64,000 nucleotides of DNA from positions 1-64,000 of the forward strand of contig JAFUQS010000066.1 of the NCBI GenBank assembly GCA_017472225.1. Direction: 5' to 3'. The stretch is from Clostridia bacterium. GTDB taxonomy: Bacteria > Bacillota > Clostridia > Oscillospirales > Acutalibacteraceae. The notes beneath the pieces are model-generated. The model had not been told where the DNA came from and ran no database searches. It saw only the letters and a list, made by a program, of their open reading frames with translations. Made by a program: the position numbers and the translations under genes. Shown here piece after piece: positions 49,725 to 57,905 of the stretch. How positions within the stretch are numbered: position 1 is the first letter of the stretch; each line of letters begins with the position of its first letter.

Positions 49725-51575
49725 GTGACTAAAAAACAAAAAAACAAGCTTATCAGAATTGTCGTCGGCTTTATCCTCACGGTAATGATATATCTTCTTC
49801 CGATACCCGAAAAATGGGAGTGGGCGGCACTTCTTGTTCCTTATTTTGTTCTTGGCTGTGATATACTCAAAAAGGCTTTGTCCGGCATTGTGCGGGGCCA
49901 GGTTTTTGATGAGAATTTTCTTATGGGTATTGCAACCGTGGGTGCATACCTGATAGGTGAATATGTTGAAGCGGTGGCAGTTCTGCTGTTTTATCAGCTC
50001 GGTGAGCTTTTTGAAAGCTATGCTGTGGGTAAAAGCAGACGGAATATATCAGAGCTTATGAATATCCGACCCGATTATGCCAATGTGATGACAGACGGTG
50101 AAATTCAGAAGCTTGACCCGAATGAGGTTGAGGTCGGTACTGAAATTATAGTTTTTCCCGGTGAAAGAGTACCTATTGACGGCATTATTACCGAGGGGGA
50201 AACTCAGCTTGAGGTCAGCGCACTTACGGGCGAAAGTCTGCCCGCTGAAGCTTCGGTCGGTACTGCTGTTTTCAGCGGAAGCGTAAACATCAGCGGAAAA
50301 ATCAAGCTGAAAACAACAAAGGTATTCGGTGAATCCACCGTCAGCAAAATTCTGGACCTTATTCAGAATGCAGCAATGAAAAAATCTAAAAGCGAAAACT
50401 TTATCACACGCTTTGCAAGGGTTTATACACCTGCCGTATGTATTTCTGCTTTGCTTTTATTCCTTCTTCCGCCTTTGGTGTCCATTGCTATGGGAAATGC
50501 TCCCATGTGGAGCGAATGGCTTTTCAGAAGCCTTACCTTCCTTGTAATCAGTTGTCCCTGTGCTCTTGTTATTTCTGTTCCCTTAAGCTTTTTCGGCGGT
50601 ATCGGTGCGGCGGGAAAAAAGGGTATTCTTATAAAAGGCTCAAATTATCTTGAAAAGCTTTCTGATACAAAAACTGTTGTTTTTGATAAAACAGGCACTC
50701 TCACCAAGGGTACATTTGAGGTTACCGGCTCTGAAGAAGTGAATTGCAGCGAAAAAGAGCTTCTGTACATTGCCGCAGCACTTGAAAGCGGCTCAAAGCA
50801 TCCCATTGCAAAAAGCGTTGTGGCTTATGCAAAGGATAAGCTTCAGGTGAACACGGCAGAAAATATCAAAGAAATCCCGGGGCAGGGAATCAGCGGAACG
50901 GTTGATGGTAAAACTGCACTTGCGGGTAATACAAAGCTTATGAAAACCGTCGGCATTGAGCTTGAAGAAACAGAAAAAGCAAGTACGGTAGTTCACGTTG
51001 CCTTTGACGGTGAATATAAGGGATGTATTTATATTTCGGATGTTATTAAGAAAACAATACCTGAGGCTTTAAAAATACTTAACAGAAGAAAAATCAAAAC
51101 AGTTATGCTCACAGGCGACAGAAATGCTGTTGCGCAAAAAATAGCAAATGAGCTTTCCGTCAGTGAATTTTACAGTGAGCTTCTTCCCAATGATAAGGTT
51201 GAGCATCTTGAAAAGCTTTTGGAAGGTAAGGGCGAAAAGGGTACAGTAGTTTTTGTCGGTGACGGTATTAACGATGCACCTGTTCTTGCAAGGTCTGACA
51301 TCGGTGTCGCTATGGGTGCCCTCGGTGCCGATGCGGCAATCGAAAGCGCAGATATTGTGCTTATGGACGATGACCTTCTGAAGCTTTGCAAGGGTATGGA
51401 AATTTCCAAAAAGACGCTTAAAATTGTAAGACAGAATATAGCTTTCTCTCTTGCGGTGAAATTCCTTTGCCTTATCCTCGGTGCATTAGGCATTGCGAAT
51501 ATGTGGATTTCAATTTTTGCCGATGTCGGAGTTATGGTTATCGCTGTTCTGAATGCTATGAGAACGATGAAATAA
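49725..51575 (+). CDS. cadA: P1B-type Zn2+/Cd2+-exporting ATPase
   Basis: The 616-residue heavy-metal P-type ATPase pumps divalent metal out across the cell membrane. It shows the phosphatase motif TGES, the transmembrane metal motif Cys277-Pro-Cys279 (SCPCALV), the phosphorylated Asp321 (DKTGT), the SKHPIA nucleotide-site motif, TGD and GDGIND. The last helix has an aspartate (FADVGVMVIAVLN) equivalent to the zinc ligand of ZntA, which supports zinc/cadmium/lead rather than copper. The N terminus lacks an HMA domain, and the neighbouring small gene supplies one. The start is GTG at 49725 after AAGGGTGAG. No clear terminator was seen before the next promoter. Confidence 0.95.
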   Translation: MTKKQKNKLIRIVVGFILTVMIYLLPIPEKWEWAALLVPYFVLGCDILKKALSGIVRGQVFDENFLMGIATVGAYLIGEYVEAVAVLLFYQLGELFESYAVGKSRRNISELMNIRPDYANVMTDGEIQKLDPNEVEVGTEIIVFPGERVPIDGIITEGETQLEVSALTGESLPAEASVGTAVFSGSVNISGKIKLKTTKVFGESTVSKILDLIQNAAMKKSKSENFITRFARVYTPAVCISALLLFLLPPLVSIAMGNAPMWSEWLFRSLTFLVISCPCALVISVPLSFFGGIGAAGKKGILIKGSNYLEKLSDTKTVVFDKTGTLTKGTFEVTGSEEVNCSEKELLYIAAALESGSKHPIAKSVVAYAKDKLQVNTAENIKEIPGQGISGTVDGKTALAGNTKLMKTVGIELEETEKASTVVHVAFDGEYKGCIYISDVIKKTIPEALKILNRRKIKTVMLTGDRNAVAQKIANELSVSEFYSELLPNDKVEHLEKLLEGKGEKGTVVFVGDGINDAPVLARSDIGVAMGALGADAAIESADIVLMDDDLLKLCKGMEISKKTLKIVRQNIAFSLAVKFLCLILGALGIANMWISIFADVGVMVIAVLNAMRTMK

Positions 51576-51590
51576 AATTCAGAAAAGTCT

Positions 51591-51619
51591 TTGACATATT
51601 CTTATAATTCTGTTAATAT
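51591..51619 (+). promoter_or_regulatory. Promoter of the GH43-like gene
   Basis: TTGACA (51591-51596), a 17-base spacer and TAATAT (51614-51619) precede AAGGAG and the ATG at 51653. Confidence 0.75.
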
Positions 51620-51652
51620 AAAGAAAATCATATAAAAAGGAGAAAATCCCTT

Positions 51653-52708
51653 ATGACATTTATGCGTTTCTTTATGGCATTTCTTATGCTTGGTGTAAAT
51701 CTTTTCAACTATGTTGTCAATGATTACGCTTTCCCGGCAGTAAGTACAGAAGGTGCATACCTTTTCTGCTATTTTGTCGGTAACGAGCCGGAAGAACAGA
51801 CAATTCATTTTGCCCTCAGCTCTGACGGATATAATTTCAAGGCTCTCAACGGCAATGAAGCAGTTATTGATCAGACTCAGGGAACAGGCTGTGTCCGTGA
51901 CCCTTATATTTTCAAGGCAGTTGATGAAGACGGTAAGGAATGTTATTATATTGTTGCAACCGATATGGATGCTATGCTTGGTTGGACATCAAACCATGCA
52001 ATCATTTTCTGGAAGTCTTATGACCTTATCAATTGGGAGGATGAATATGTTCTCGATTTCCGCAGCTTTGAGGGCTTTGAAAATTGCAACAGAGCATGGG
52101 CTCCTCAGGTAATCTGGGATGCGGCGGAAGGTAAATATATGCTTTATCTTGCCCTTTCCACATGGGATGATCCTGCAACTGAGGTCAATGAGGATAATGC
52201 TCAGCACTATTACTTATATACAACGGATTTCAAAAGCTTTACTGAGCCTCAGTATCTTTACGGACGCAGAAATGAGACTTTCACAAGAGAAGACGGCTCA
52301 ACTGTAACAGGTGTGCAGTGCATTGACGGTGATATGATCTATAACGAAAAGGATGGTTATTACTATCTTTACTTCAAAGAGGATCTTACTCAGAAGATTG
52401 CTTATGTCAGGTCAAAGAATGCTTCCGGTCCCTTCAATGAGGATTACACAATCTGCTCGCTTAACTGGTGGGGTGTTGAAGGCAGCACAATGTATAACAT
52501 TACCGGAACCAATGCATGGATGATGATTATGGATGAATACAGTGAAGGTACCTTCTTCGCTCAGATGACCAGGGATTTTGAATCCTTCAGGCAGGTAAGA
52601 AGAGCATCGTATTCCGTTAACCATCTCAAGCCCCGCCACGGTTCGGTTGTTGCAATTTCAGAGGATGAATATTTTGCCCTCATTGATGCCTACGGAATGG
52701 AAGAATAA
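51653..52708 (+). CDS. GH43-like five-bladed beta-propeller glycosidase
   Basis: The 351-residue protein has a hydrophobic N terminus (FFMAFLMLGVNLF) that may be a signal peptide or anchor. It then reads as a GH43-type propeller: repeated blade strands, VRDPYIF with Asp83, WAPQVIW, a CIDGDMIY blade and GVEGSTM with Glu276 as the likely general acid. Family members hydrolyse arabinose- or xylose-containing plant polysaccharides. The exact substrate cannot be read from the sequence, and the general-base aspartate was not placed with certainty. It is a single-gene unit with its own promoter and terminator. The araD gene elsewhere in the window would be consistent with arabinose use, but the two genes are not linked. 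Confidence 0.75.
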   Translation: MTFMRFFMAFLMLGVNLFNYVVNDYAFPAVSTEGAYLFCYFVGNEPEEQTIHFALSSDGYNFKALNGNEAVIDQTQGTGCVRDPYIFKAVDEDGKECYYIVATDMDAMLGWTSNHAIIFWKSYDLINWEDEYVLDFRSFEGFENCNRAWAPQVIWDAAEGKYMLYLALSTWDDPATEVNEDNAQHYYLYTTDFKSFTEPQYLYGRRNETFTREDGSTVTGVQCIDGDMIYNEKDGYYYLYFKEDLTQKIAYVRSKNASGPFNEDYTICSLNWWGVEGSTMYNITGTNAWMMIMDEYSEGTFFAQMTRDFESFRQVRRASYSVNHLKPRHGSVVAISEDEYFALIDAYGMEE

Positions 52709-52722
52709 ATCTGTAATTATCG

Positions 52723-52766
52723 GAGCTGTTAGAAAGCGCAGGTTTTTTAACAGCTCTTTGCTTTTT
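52723..52766 (+). terminator. Terminator of the GH43-like gene
   Basis: The stem GAGCTGTTA (52723-52731) with TAACAGCTC (52748-52756) is followed by TTTGCTTTTT. Confidence 0.85.
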
Positions 52767-52767
52767 C

Positions 52768-52796
52768 TTGTGTTTCTTGATTTAATGTGCTATACT
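52768..52796 (+). promoter_or_regulatory. Probable promoter of polA
   Basis: A weak TTGTGT (52768-52773) lies 17 bases before TATACT (52791-52796), about 30 bases from the start codon. Confidence 0.5.
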
Positions 52797-52827
52797 ATAA
52801 AAGATAACTTATTTTAGAAGGTGTAAT

Positions 52828-55422
52828 ATGAAACTTCTTGTAATTGACGGAAACAGTATTATAAACAGAGCCTTTTACGGCATAAAGCTTCTCACAACAA
52901 AGGATGGACAGTTCACAAACGGTATCTACGGATTTATGAATATTCTTCTTAAGCTTCGTCAGGAGTGTGAGCCCGATGCCGTTGCTGTTGCTTTTGACCT
53001 GAAAGCGCCTACCTTCCGCCACAAAATGTATGAGGAATACAAGGCAGGCAGAAAGGGTATGCCGAATGAGCTCCGTTCACAGATGCCTGTTCTCAAGGAG
53101 CTTCTCGGCTATCTCGGCTACACAATTGTTGAAAAAGAAGGCTATGAGGCTGATGATATTCTCGGCACTCTTTCTGCACAGTGTAAGGGTGATGACAAGT
53201 GCTTTATTGCAACGGGTGACAGGGACTCACTTCAGCTCGTTTCCGACAACACAACGGTGCTTCTTGCCGCAACAAAAATGGGCAAGGCTGTCACAACTGC
53301 CTATGATAAAAAGCTTCTTATGGAGGAATACGGTGTTGAGCCGAAGGGTATGATTGAAATCAAGGCTCTTATGGGCGATTCATCTGATAATATTCCCGGT
53401 GTTGCAGGTATCGGCAAAAAGACCGCCGGAGATCTTATAACTGCCTACGGTTCAATTGATTATATCTATGAGCATATTGATGAAATAGATATTAAAAAGG
53501 GAGTGCGTGAAAAGCTTCTGGCAGATAAGGACAGTGCATATCTCAGCCGTACCTTAGGCACAATCTGTCTTGAAGCTCCAATTGATACAAATCTCGAAAG
53601 CTATAAAATCAAGCCCTGCGACACCAAAAATGCCATCAGGCTTCTTGTGACTCTTGAAATGTTCGGCATAATTGAAAAGCTTGGTCTTACCAATCAGGTT
53701 GCATTTTCTGTCGAAGATGCTGAGGAAAAGGTGAAGCTTGAATTCACTGAGCAGAGAGACCTTCCTTATCTTCTCGGCGAATTTAAAAAACAGGGCAAGG
53801 CATATTTTGTGTGCGATTTTGAAAAGGATGAGCTTTACGGTATCTGCTTTGCTGTTTCAGGCAAAATTCAGTATGCACCGTCAAATTGCTTTGATTTTGA
53901 TGACTTTTTCTGTTCCTTCTGTGAAGGTGAATGGGAAAAGCACACTGCCGATGTCAAGCTTCTTTATAAATATGCGCTCAGAAAGGGCTGCAAGCTTAAA
54001 AATGTTAAAACGGATACCTCACTTATGGGGTATATTCTCAATCCGTCGGCAAATTCCTATGACCTCAGGCGCCTTTGCGAGGAATATGCAGTTCCTATGG
54101 CTGAGGTTGAGTGTGAGGATTGCTATAAGGATATGGCTGCTGAATGCTCAGGACTTGAAAAGCTTTGCGGTGTTTTGAGTGAACAGATTGAAGAAAACGG
54201 ACAGCAGAAGCTCTTTTATGATATTGAGCTTCCTCTTGCTGAGGTTCTTGCAAGCATGGAAAATGAAGGCTTCCTTGTTGACAGGGGAGGTATACAGAGC
54301 TTCGGAGAAGAAATGAGCTGTAAGGTTGATGAGCTTACTCAGAAAATATATGATGAAGCAGGCTTTGAATTCAATATCAATTCACCTAAACAATTGGGTG
54401 TTGCTCTTTTTGAAAAAATGGGAATTCCTGCCAAGAAAAAGACCAAAAGCGGATATTCAACCAATGCCGATGTGCTTGAAGAGCTTGCCGGAGAATATCC
54501 GATTGTAAAGGATGTTCTCGAATACCGTACTCTTGCGAAACTTAAATCAACTTATTGTGAAGGTCTTCTGAAGGTAATTGAGTCTGACGGAAGAATCCGT
54601 TCAACCCTCAACCAGACTGAAACCAGAACAGGCAGAATTTCATCAACCGAGCCGAATTTACAGAATATTCCCGTTCGCTCCGATATCGGCAAGGAAATGA
54701 GAAAATTCTTTGTGGCAAAAAAAGGCTGCGTGCTTGTTGATGCCGACTATTCGCAGATTGAGCTTCGTGTTCTGGCTCATCTTTCTGATGATGAAACAAT
54801 GATAAAGGGCTTCAATGACGAGGAGGATATCCACCGTATTACCGCTTCACAGGTGTTCAATATGCCCATGCACATGGTGACTCCTCTTATGAGAAGCCGA
54901 GCAAAGGCGGTAAATTTCGGAATTGTTTACGGAATCGGTGCATTTTCTCTTGCCAAGGACATCGGTGTTACAAGAAAGGAAGCCGATGCTTACATCAAGG
55001 GGTATCTTCACCATTATGCAGGAGTCAGGGGATATCTTTCGGAGGTTGTGGATAAAGCAAGAGAAGACGGATATTGCCAGACGATGTTTATGAGAAGAAG
55101 ATATCTTCCCGAGCTTACTGCAAGTAACAAAATGCTTCAGGCCTTCGGCGAAAGAGTGGCAAAAAATATGCCTGTTCAGGGAACTGCTGCCGATATAATC
55201 AAAATTGCCATGGTTAAGGTTTACAGACGGCTCAGAGATGAGAAGCTTAATGCAAAACTGATTATGCAGGTTCACGACGAGCTTATTGTTGAGTGTGCCG
55301 AAGAAGAAAAGGAAAAGGTATCGGCTATTGTTAAGCAAGAAATGGAAAATGCCTGTGAATTGAAGGTGAAGCTCACTGCCGATGTCAATGCAGGCAAAAA
55401 TTGGTATGAAGCCAAGGATTGA
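52828..55422 (+). CDS. polA: DNA polymerase I
   Basis: The 864-residue repair and Okazaki-fragment polymerase has its domains in the usual order. The 5'-nuclease domain (residues ~1-290) holds AVAFDLKAPTFRH, YEADDILGT, TGDRDSLQL and GDSSDNIPGVAGIGKKTA. A 3'-5' exonuclease-like domain (~310-460) follows, then the polymerase domain with motif A (DADYSQIELR, Asp640), the O-helix (RSRAKAVNFGIVYG) and motif C (QVHDELIVE). The exonuclease region keeps a DxE pair (CDFEKDEL), but the second metal-site aspartate appears replaced (DVKLLYKYAL) and no YxxxD motif is evident. Proofreading is therefore probably lost, as in Bacillus. AAGGTG precedes the ATG. It is a single gene with a strong terminator. Confidence 0.97.
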   Translation: MKLLVIDGNSIINRAFYGIKLLTTKDGQFTNGIYGFMNILLKLRQECEPDAVAVAFDLKAPTFRHKMYEEYKAGRKGMPNELRSQMPVLKELLGYLGYTIVEKEGYEADDILGTLSAQCKGDDKCFIATGDRDSLQLVSDNTTVLLAATKMGKAVTTAYDKKLLMEEYGVEPKGMIEIKALMGDSSDNIPGVAGIGKKTAGDLITAYGSIDYIYEHIDEIDIKKGVREKLLADKDSAYLSRTLGTICLEAPIDTNLESYKIKPCDTKNAIRLLVTLEMFGIIEKLGLTNQVAFSVEDAEEKVKLEFTEQRDLPYLLGEFKKQGKAYFVCDFEKDELYGICFAVSGKIQYAPSNCFDFDDFFCSFCEGEWEKHTADVKLLYKYALRKGCKLKNVKTDTSLMGYILNPSANSYDLRRLCEEYAVPMAEVECEDCYKDMAAECSGLEKLCGVLSEQIEENGQQKLFYDIELPLAEVLASMENEGFLVDRGGIQSFGEEMSCKVDELTQKIYDEAGFEFNINSPKQLGVALFEKMGIPAKKKTKSGYSTNADVLEELAGEYPIVKDVLEYRTLAKLKSTYCEGLLKVIESDGRIRSTLNQTETRTGRISSTEPNLQNIPVRSDIGKEMRKFFVAKKGCVLVDADYSQIELRVLAHLSDDETMIKGFNDEEDIHRITASQVFNMPMHMVTPLMRSRAKAVNFGIVYGIGAFSLAKDIGVTRKEADAYIKGYLHHYAGVRGYLSEVVDKAREDGYCQTMFMRRRYLPELTASNKMLQAFGERVAKNMPVQGTAADIIKIAMVKVYRRLRDEKLNAKLIMQVHDELIVECAEEEKEKVSAIVKQEMENACELKVKLTADVNAGKNWYEAKD

Positions 55423-55442
55423 TTGAAAAATTTAAAACTGTT

Positions 55443-55487
55443 CAGACCTCTGCAGCTGCTGTAAACGGCTGCAGAGGTCTGTTTTTT
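55443..55487 (+). terminator. Strong intrinsic terminator of polA
   Basis: A perfect 14 bp stem (CAGACCTCTGCAGC at 55443-55456 with its complement at 55468-55481, loop of 11) is followed by six T. Confidence 0.95.
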
Positions 55488-55733
55488 GCTCGGATTTTAT
55501 CTTTCTGAGCCATATTCTCTGTAATTCTGTCGATTAAATGTGAATAAATTGTAAATTTATTTAGGAAAAATAAAAGCTTCTGAATATGCTCCTGAACTTC
55601 GGTTGTGGGGGCTTTTTTCTTTTCCACAACATCTTGTGCCACCTGTCGAAAACTCTTGAAAAATAAAGGTTTATGAGGATTTTGTGCCGAGAAAAAAACT
55701 TTTGATTCAGGATGATTTTTTATTGAAAATCCA
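55488..55733. other. Intergenic stretch before the dcw cluster
   Basis: No credible gene is present. There is a small inverted repeat, GTTGTGG (55602-55608) with CCACAAC (55624-55630), and a single TGTCGAA (55644-55650) matching the Spo0A-box core, which is expected by chance at this length. Confidence 0.5.
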
Positions 55734-55762
55734 TTGACAATCTGAGGGGGAAATATTATAAT
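55734..55762 (+). promoter_or_regulatory. Consensus promoter of the dcw cluster
   Basis: TTGACA (55734-55739), a 17-base spacer and TATAAT (55757-55762) form a perfect sigma-A promoter. GAGGGGGAAAT in the spacer (55744-55754) and GTGGGGGAAAT in the leader (55817-55827) are a near-duplicate pair that could be regulator sites. The usual MraZ box spacing is not seen. Confidence 0.9.
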
Positions 55763-55859
55763 AAAAACAAGAATTTGGAGGATTGTCCCATAAATTATAT
55801 ATTCTTATGGATAATTGTGGGGGAAATTCTTAGTTTAAGTGAAAGGACGGTGCTTTCTA

Positions 55860-56348
55860 ATGATGTTCATAGGAACCTTTGAACATAATCTTGACGGAAA
55901 AAACAGAGTTTTTCTCCCGGCAAGGTTCAGAAAAGAATTAGGCGATGAATTTATCTATAAATTTCATGCCTCTAAGTACCCGTCCATTCAGCTTTATAAT
56001 GCAGATGAATTCAACAAGGCACGTGACGAAGCTCTCATGAGAGCGAGAACTCCGATTGAAAAAAGAAACATTCTTGCTCAGTATCACATGGGCACCGATA
56101 TTGCAAACTGTGACTCACAGGGCAGAGTGGTTCTCAATCAGATGGTAACGAGTGCTGCGGAAATTGAAAAAACTTGTATTTTTGTCGGCTTCGGTGATTA
56201 TGTTGAAGTCATGAGTCCTGCAAACTACAAGAAGTATCTTGCTTCCATCACTGCTTCCAATGCAGCTGATGAGCAGGCTCTTGAGGATGAAGCAGCGGTT
56301 TACCGTCAGTATCAGTCCGAAGGCAAGTTCCTCAATCTCGGGCTGTAA
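55860..56348 (+). CDS. mraZ: Transcriptional regulator MraZ
   Basis: The 162-residue protein is a duplicated AbrB-like DNA-binding protein that heads the division and cell-wall cluster and represses it in bacteria where it has been tested. FIGTFEHNLDGKNRVFLPARFRKEL is the first AbrB half, and MGTDIANCDSQGRVVLNQ is the second. The longer frame opens with a GTG at 55839, but two adjacent ATGs (55860, 55863) match the family start. The ribosome site AAAGGACGG is a little far, so the exact ATG is uncertain by one codon. It is 12 bases from rsmH. Confidence 0.93.
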   Translation: MMFIGTFEHNLDGKNRVFLPARFRKELGDEFIYKFHASKYPSIQLYNADEFNKARDEALMRARTPIEKRNILAQYHMGTDIANCDSQGRVVLNQMVTSAAEIEKTCIFVGFGDYVEVMSPANYKKYLASITASNAADEQALEDEAAVYRQYQSEGKFLNLGL

Positions 56349-56360
56349 AGGAGTGGTACA

Positions 56361-57290
56361 ATGGAATTTTCACATGTAAGTGTACTGCTTACCGAAACGG
56401 TTGATGCACTGAACATCAGAAAAAACGGTATTTATGTTGATTGTACCTGCGGAGGTGCCGGTCACAGCAGCGAAATTTTGAAAAGACTCGGTGACGAGGG
56501 AAGGCTCATTGCAATTGATCAGGACCCGGATGCTGTTGAAATCATAAAGGAAAGAATCGGTAACGACAAAAGAGTAACAATTGTTCATGATAACTTCTCA
56601 AACCTTAAGAAAATCCTTTCGGACCTCGGAATTGAAAAGGTTGACGGTGTAATGGCTGATCTGGGAGTATCCTCGCATCAGTTTGATAAAGCAGAAAGAG
56701 GCTTTTCGTTCCATAACGATGCACCGCTTGATATGAGAATGAGTCAGGAAGGCATGACGGCGGCGGAGGTTGTGAACACATATTCCGAAAGAGAACTGAT
56801 AAGAATCTTCCGTGACTACGGTGAAGAAAAGTTTGCTTCAAGAATTGCGAGAAGCATCATAAATGAAAGAGAAAAAAAGCCCGTGGAAAGAACTCTCGAG
56901 CTTGCGGAAATTATTAAAAATGCAATTCCTGCCGCAACAAGAAGAAGCGGAGGACATCCTGCAAGAAGGGTCTTTCAGGCAATAAGGCTTGAGGTTAACG
57001 GCGAGCTTGAAAAATTACAGAACACACTTGACGATATGTTTTATTCCCTTTCGGAGAGTGGGAGGGTGGCAATAATCACCTTCCACTCTCTTGAAGACAG
57101 AATCGTCAAAAAGGCATTTAATAAATATTGCAAGGGCTGTGAGTGTCCGCCTCAGACTCCGATTTGTATCTGCGGCAAAACTCCCGACGGTACCTTGCCC
57201 TTCAAAAAGGTATTACCGAGTGAAAGAGAAATTGAAGAAAATCCCCGTTCAAGAAGCGCAACATTAAGGTGTGTAGAACGGTTGAAGTGA
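56361..57290 (+). CDS. rsmH: 16S rRNA m4C1402 methyltransferase
   Basis: The 309-residue S-adenosylmethionine enzyme (formerly MraW) methylates N4 of C1402 in the ribosomal decoding site. It has HVSVLLTETVDAL at the N terminus, the cofactor loop CTCGGAGHS, ADLGVSSHQFD, DMRMSQ, GGHPARRVFQAIRLEVN and FHSLEDRIVK, all diagnostic. The C-terminal CxCxxxxPxCxC cysteine group is also typical. AAAGGAG precedes the ATG. It is the second gene of the cluster. Confidence 0.97.
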   Translation: MEFSHVSVLLTETVDALNIRKNGIYVDCTCGGAGHSSEILKRLGDEGRLIAIDQDPDAVEIIKERIGNDKRVTIVHDNFSNLKKILSDLGIEKVDGVMADLGVSSHQFDKAERGFSFHNDAPLDMRMSQEGMTAAEVVNTYSERELIRIFRDYGEEKFASRIARSIINEREKKPVERTLELAEIIKNAIPAATRRSGGHPARRVFQAIRLEVNGELEKLQNTLDDMFYSLSESGRVAIITFHSLEDRIVKKAFNKYCKGCECPPQTPICICGKTPDGTLPFKKVLPSEREIEENPRSRSATLRCVERLK

Positions 57291-57327
57291 GAGAGATTAA
57301 AGAAATGATTATATGGGGTGAATTATA

Positions 57328-57795
57328 ATGGCAGCAGAGAATGCTTATAAATATGAGTATGCCTATGGCTTTGACCCGGCATATGCACCGGAGAGACAAC
57401 CGGAAAAGCAGCCCGAAAAGGAAAAAAGACCTGACCTTAAAACAGTCAAAAAAAGAAAAGAAGATATTGACAAACAAAACGAAAGAGTCGGCAACAGAAA
57501 GTTCTTCAAAATTTTTGTTGTGCTTTGTGTGTTCTTCGGTCTTTTTGCCGTGGTCTGTGACAGCTTTGCAATGAGAGATGAGGCAAAAAAAGACCTTGAT
57601 ATACTCAAGGATAAATATGTGTTTGTTGAAGCTGAGAACCGTGAATTAAAGGTTCAGCTCAACAATCTTATCAGTGCGGAAAACATTGACCGTATTGCAG
57701 TTGAAAAGCTTGGTCTTGTCAAGGTTGCGGCAGGCAATGAAATTTATCTTGATGATGACAGCGAAAATCAGGTCATTTACTCCAAGGGTAAATAA
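57328..57795 (+). CDS. ftsL: FtsL-like division protein
   Basis: The 155-residue bitopic membrane protein has a charged cytoplasmic tail with proline and lysine repeats (residues ~20-60), one transmembrane helix (FFKIFVVLCVFFGLFAVVC, about 65-84), then an extracytoplasmic coiled coil and the RIAVEKLGLVK motif common to FtsL and DivIC. FtsL links FtsQ/DivIB and DivIC to the septal synthase. Position between rsmH and the class B PBP is the classic ftsL site and supports the name over DivIC. The ATG follows GGGGTG. Confidence 0.85.
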   Translation: MAAENAYKYEYAYGFDPAYAPERQPEKQPEKEKRPDLKTVKKRKEDIDKQNERVGNRKFFKIFVVLCVFFGLFAVVCDSFAMRDEAKKDLDILKDKYVFVEAENRELKVQLNNLISAENIDRIAVEKLGLVKVAAGNEIYLDDDSENQVIYSKGK

Positions 57796-57823
57796 ACTGA
57801 GTTTTCCGTAATATAAATTAAAA

Positions 57824-57864
57824 GGGGACTGTTTAAAGGTGAAAAGCCGGACAGCCCCTGTTTT
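57824..57864 (+). terminator. Hairpin between ftsL and the PBP gene, possible attenuator
   Basis: GGGG-A-CTGT (57824-57832) pairs with ACAG-CCCC (57851-57858) and is followed by TGTTTT. The bulge and short T run suggest partial termination or a processing site rather than a full stop. It fills most of the only 110-base gap in this cluster. Confidence 0.5.
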
Positions 57865-57905
57865 GACTATATTTTGATTATATTTCAGAAAGGCGGAAAG
57901 AGTAT

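Noticed and set aside
55442..55642. 66-codon minus-strand frame after polA
   Set aside because: Its C-terminal codons are the polA terminator hairpin, and its GTG start has no good ribosome site.
55644..55650. Spo0A box TGTCGAA upstream of mraZ
   Set aside because: It is a single seven-base match in a 250-base AT-rich gap, expected by chance.
55744..55827. MraZ-binding boxes at the dcw promoter
   Set aside because: Only two G-rich strings are present, 73 bases apart. They do not show the closely spaced direct-repeat layout reported for MraZ sites.
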